Origin: an uncultured Ruminococcus sp.
GTDB taxonomy: Bacteria > Bacillota > Clostridia > Oscillospirales > Acutalibacteraceae
Reading direction: 5' to 3'
Length of the DNA stretch: 8,588 nucleotides
Assembly (NCBI GenBank): GCA_902773165.1
Contig: CACYDO010000310.1
Span: forward strand, 1 to 8,588
A model generated the notes under the pieces. That model was not told where the DNA came from. It made no database searches and worked only from the letters and a program-made list of their open reading frames with translations. This document shows positions 6,899 to 8,588 of the stretch, in pieces (within the stretch, counting starts at the first letter, position 1; each line of letters starts with the position of its first letter). The position numbers were made by a program, and so were the translations under genes.

Positions 6899-7016
6899 AC
6901 CAAAGCATACACCATACACAGAAAGCCTATTTCCTAAAACTCTCCGACAAACAATAAACCAAATCATACACCATACATAGAGAGCCTGTTTCCTAATGCT
7001 TGCCAACAGACAGTGA
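6899..7016. repeat. Two tandem copies of a 59-bp unit
   Basis: 6899-6957 and 6958-7016 are adjacent direct repeats matching at about 47 of 59 positions. Both contain CATACACCATACA and AGCCT-TTTCCTAA blocks. No start codon with a ribosome binding site and no strong dyad is seen, so the unit looks non-coding. Divergence of about 20% says the duplication is old or under weak constraint. Confidence 0.8.
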
Positions 7017-7114
7017 GGATTCCGAAGGAGGAGCGCTGCGCGCCCCTGCGCCCCGGCAGAGCTTCACGTAACATTTTTCAATGATCGTTAAATTTCTTTA
7101 TTTAATTGCCATCT
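7017..7114. other. Non-coding spacer with a GC-rich patch
   Basis: 7025-7062 is strikingly GC-rich (AGGAGGAGCGCTGCGCGCC, then CCCTGCGCCCCGGCAG) within AT-rich surroundings. It contains an AAGGAGGA ribosome-binding-like string but no start codon at a usable distance. GCGC-rich dyads are possible, though no clean terminator is seen. The rest (7063-7114) is AT-rich with no gene that I can support. Confidence 0.4.
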
Positions 7115-7217
7115 TAATAATATCTAAGTCCAAAGAAACGCCGCCGGCAAGAAAAGGTATAAAACCATTCGGGTTAATAAAGTAGAAACGGAACTGCCCC
7201 GGGGACAGTTCCGCTAC
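7115..7217 (+). repeat. Palindromic repeat element (copy R4), possible terminator for the AAA+ operon
   Basis: TAAGTCCAAAGAAACGC … AATAAAGTAGAAACGGAACTGCC resembles the interior of the copy at 271-368 (AGTCCAAAACGC … GTAAAGTAAAATCGGAACTGCC), with gaps between the blocks. The right end is a perfect hairpin: CGGAACTG (7189-7196), a 9-nt loop that is itself CCCCGGGG-rich, CAGTTCCG (7206-7213). GTAG (7182-7185) and CTAC (7214-7217) can extend it. On the complement the stem is followed by TTTCTACTTT, so it may end transcription of the AAA+ gene, but the T-run is weak. Confidence 0.6.
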
Positions 7218-7246
7218 AACTTTTAAAATAACTAACACTTATTGCA

Positions 7247-7296
7247 GTGCAAACGTTCTCCGGGCAGTACCCGGGGCGCATAAGACCGATCCGGTC
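7247..7296 (+). repeat. Palindromic repeat (copy R5)
   Basis: GTGCAAACGTTCTCCGGG resembles GTGCAAGTTCTCTCTCCGGG at 1335. The hairpin is CCGGG (7260-7264), loop CAGTA, CCCGG (7270-7274). A second dyad GACCG-atc-CGGTC follows at 7284-7296. It lies between the R4 element and the stop of the AAA+ gene and probably forms part of that gene's 3' untranslated region. Confidence 0.55.
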
Positions 7297-7336
7297 AATA
7301 AATACAAAATTAAAGCCAACAATCACATGACCTCTC

Positions 7337-8377
7337 TTACAGCCTCGGAAGCACACGGTTTGCGGTTTCCTCGGGGTCTACGACCTCTGTGAGGTCATCT
7401 GTTTTGTCAAGATCATCAAGATTAAACGAGAGATCAAGCATAGGGTCATGCGGCGCTTCACCGGCGCCCGAATTAGCGGCAGCCGCCGCGCTTATCGCTC
7501 CGACTATCTGAGTGCGCGGATAGTTGAAAATTGACTTTACAGCGTCTCTGCCGTCATCAGCATAGCGCACTCGCTCAATGTCAGCGGCAAACATCTCTAC
7601 TCTCTGCTTCGGAATTATAGCTTTCCTGACATTGTCATCGGAAAGCTCCTTCGGAAGCTTTTCTTCATCGTCACTTATCAAACCGCCCTTGAGCGCGATA
7701 AGTATGTTGTCGGTCAGCAGCCGCAGCTCTCCGTATGTAAAGCCCTTCGTCCTCGTAACAAGATAATCTGTCGTTACCTCATCGTTTACAAATAACTCAA
7801 AATTAGTTTCAAAGAATAGTTCGCGCTCGAAATCCTCCGGCGCATCTACGTGAATGACATGAGTGTTTCCCCGGAAAAGATACGGCACATTCACCGCCGT
7901 ATCATCGTAAGCTGCTGCCGTGATTATATGTGCTTCGGAACGCTTCATCAGCCTGCTAAGCTCCGAGAAAAACAGCTGTCCTGCACGCGTATCGTCATTA
8001 AAAAGCCAGATGTCCTCGAAGATCAGCATAAGCTTAATGCCGGTCTGCGCGGCTTTTGTCCTAACGCCGGAGCAAAACGCCTTTATCTCCTTGATTGTTT
8101 CCTGTGGATCACTGCCTATCAGCTCGCTTACAGGCAGCTCGTACACGGTGTATCCGCACTCCGCGGCGCTGCCGGCAAATGCGTCAATTATTGTTCTTTT
8201 TCCGCTTCCGCGAACTCCCGTAAAAAGGAAGCTGCGCGACTGCACCGTGGGGTAAAGAAAGCCTTCCTCCTGACCGTAGCGCAGGCTGCCCTTTAACAGA
8301 TCGTACATTCGCCCTGTGCAGATCAGCTCGTCAAGACTTGTTTCCGCTTCGTAAATTCTACCGCTGTCAAGCTTCAT
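7337..8377 (-). CDS. AAA+ ATPase with atypical Walker residues
   Basis: The 346-residue product has an AAA+ core at about residues 20-230. The P-loop is GVRGSGKRT (54-62), with Arg61 where Thr or Ser normally follows the Lys to hold magnesium. The Walker B strand LMLIF is followed by Glu121-Asp122 instead of the usual Asp-Glu. The sensor 1 Asn seems replaced (ITAAAYDD, 152-159). VPYLFRG (164-170) gives an arginine-finger candidate, Arg169, and GFTYGELRLL (212-221) matches the FtsH/Cdc48-like G-[FY]-[ST]-x-x-[ED]-L motif. Residues from about 285 are Ala-rich and then strongly acidic (DDLDKTDDLTEVVDPEE), probably disordered. There is no signal or membrane segment, so it is cytoplasmic. Its ATG overlaps the upstream gene's end by 11 nt, indicating translational coupling and a shared function. 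The specific role is unknown; it could be a remodeller or a non-hydrolysing structural ATPase. Confidence 0.85.
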   Translation of the reverse strand: MKLDSGRIYEAETSLDELICTGRMYDLLKGSLRYGQEEGFLYPTVQSRSFLFTGVRGSGKRTIIDAFAGSAAECGYTVYELPVSELIGSDPQETIKEIKAFCSGVRTKAAQTGIKLMLIFEDIWLFNDDTRAGQLFFSELSRLMKRSEAHIITAAAYDDTAVNVPYLFRGNTHVIHVDAPEDFERELFFETNFELFVNDEVTTDYLVTRTKGFTYGELRLLTDNILIALKGGLISDDEEKLPKELSDDNVRKAIIPKQRVEMFAADIERVRYADDGRDAVKSIFNYPRTQIVGAISAAAAANSGAGEAPHDPMLDLSFNLDDLDKTDDLTEVVDPEETANRVLPRL

Positions 8378-8588
8378 TTTTTATATCCCTCACCTTTATC
8401 TCGGGTATAACGGCGTTTCCGAACTCGCCCGGGTCAATTATGCCAAGCTGAGTTTTGATTATGCCGCGCATCTCCATCGCAGGACGAAGACAATATTCGT
8501 AAAACTCCTCCGGGTCTGCCGCTTTTGCACTTACTACGTTCGGGAATATCAGTTTAAGATACGCCGTACATATGCGCTTTATCGCCTC
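8367..8588 (-). CDS. C-terminal end of an unrecognised protein (partial)
   Basis: An open frame enters from the right edge and ends with TGA at 8369-8367 after 73 codons. The visible tail reads EAIKRICTAYLKLIFP … EEFYEYCLRPAMEMRGIIKT … IIDPGEFGNAVIPEIKVRD. It looks like a helical C-terminal region with a short extended tail and no membrane segment. The last 11 nt overlap the start of the AAA+ gene, and its body contains that gene's ribosome binding site (AAGGTGAGG, about 8388-8396). The pair is therefore almost certainly one operon, and this protein is the likely client or partner of the ATPase. I do not recognise the family from this fragment. Confidence 0.75.
   Translation of the reverse strand, partial: EAIKRICTAYLKLIFPNVVSAKAADPEEFYEYCLRPAMEMRGIIKTQLGIIDPGEFGNAVIPEIKVRDIKNEA

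Noticed and set aside
6899..7016. CRISPR array
   Set aside because: Only two directly adjacent 59-bp copies, with no spacers of constant length between conserved short repeats and no cas genes.
7174..7356. 60-codon minus-strand frame downstream of the AAA+ gene
   Set aside because: It overlaps the two hairpin repeats and has no ribosome binding site or recognisable sequence.

Overview
The window looks like chromosomal DNA from a low-to-mid GC gut Firmicute, most likely a Ruminococcus-type member of the Oscillospiraceae. The evidence is canonical AGGAGG-type ribosome binding sites, sigma-A promoters with 17-bp spacers, a type I dockerin remnant, and a secreted cohesin-like protein with a Ser/Ala/Thr linker. 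The taxon is inferred from protein style only; there is no rRNA or marker gene here.

Layout, left to right. (1) 24-422: wreck of a secreted dockerin protein (signal peptide, frameshift, dockerin), with a 98-bp palindromic repeat element inserted inside its second calcium-binding loop. (2) 435-1232 (+): cytoplasmic alpha/beta hydrolase of the esterase D / COG2819 type, in the same frame as the dockerin tail, closed by a strong terminator. (3) 1476-5055 (+): promoter and two-gene operon for a MacB/LolD-type ABC exporter: an ATPase and a 925-residue FtsX-type permease with a long coiled-coil insert. A bidirectional terminator separates it from the minus-strand genes. (4) 5137-5528 (-): a 72-residue protein of unknown function with a full-consensus promoter and a leader of about 138 nt. 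(5) 5574-6860 (-): a membrane-anchored surface protein with a cohesin-like domain, with its own promoter and terminator. (6) 6861-7336: a non-coding, repeat-rich stretch. (7) 7337-8588 (-): an AAA+ ATPase with unusual Walker residues, translationally overlapped with the C-terminal end of an unrecognised upstream gene cut by the window edge.

The most interesting structure is a family of short dispersed elements. Five loci (about 271-368, 1335-1374, 6735-6842, 7115-7217 and 7247-7296) share a GC-rich hairpin of the form CCGGG-loop-CCCGG. Two of them (the first, and the third on the opposite strand) align without gaps over at least 54 bp at about 85% identity, and both carry a TATAAT box at the left end. 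One copy disrupts the dockerin. Another supplies the -10 box of the promoter in front of the cohesin-like gene.

The dockerin remnant and the cohesin-like surface protein suggest that this genome has, or had, cellulosome-like protein-protein docking. The ABC exporter, the small protein and the AAA+ operon show no obvious functional link to it.
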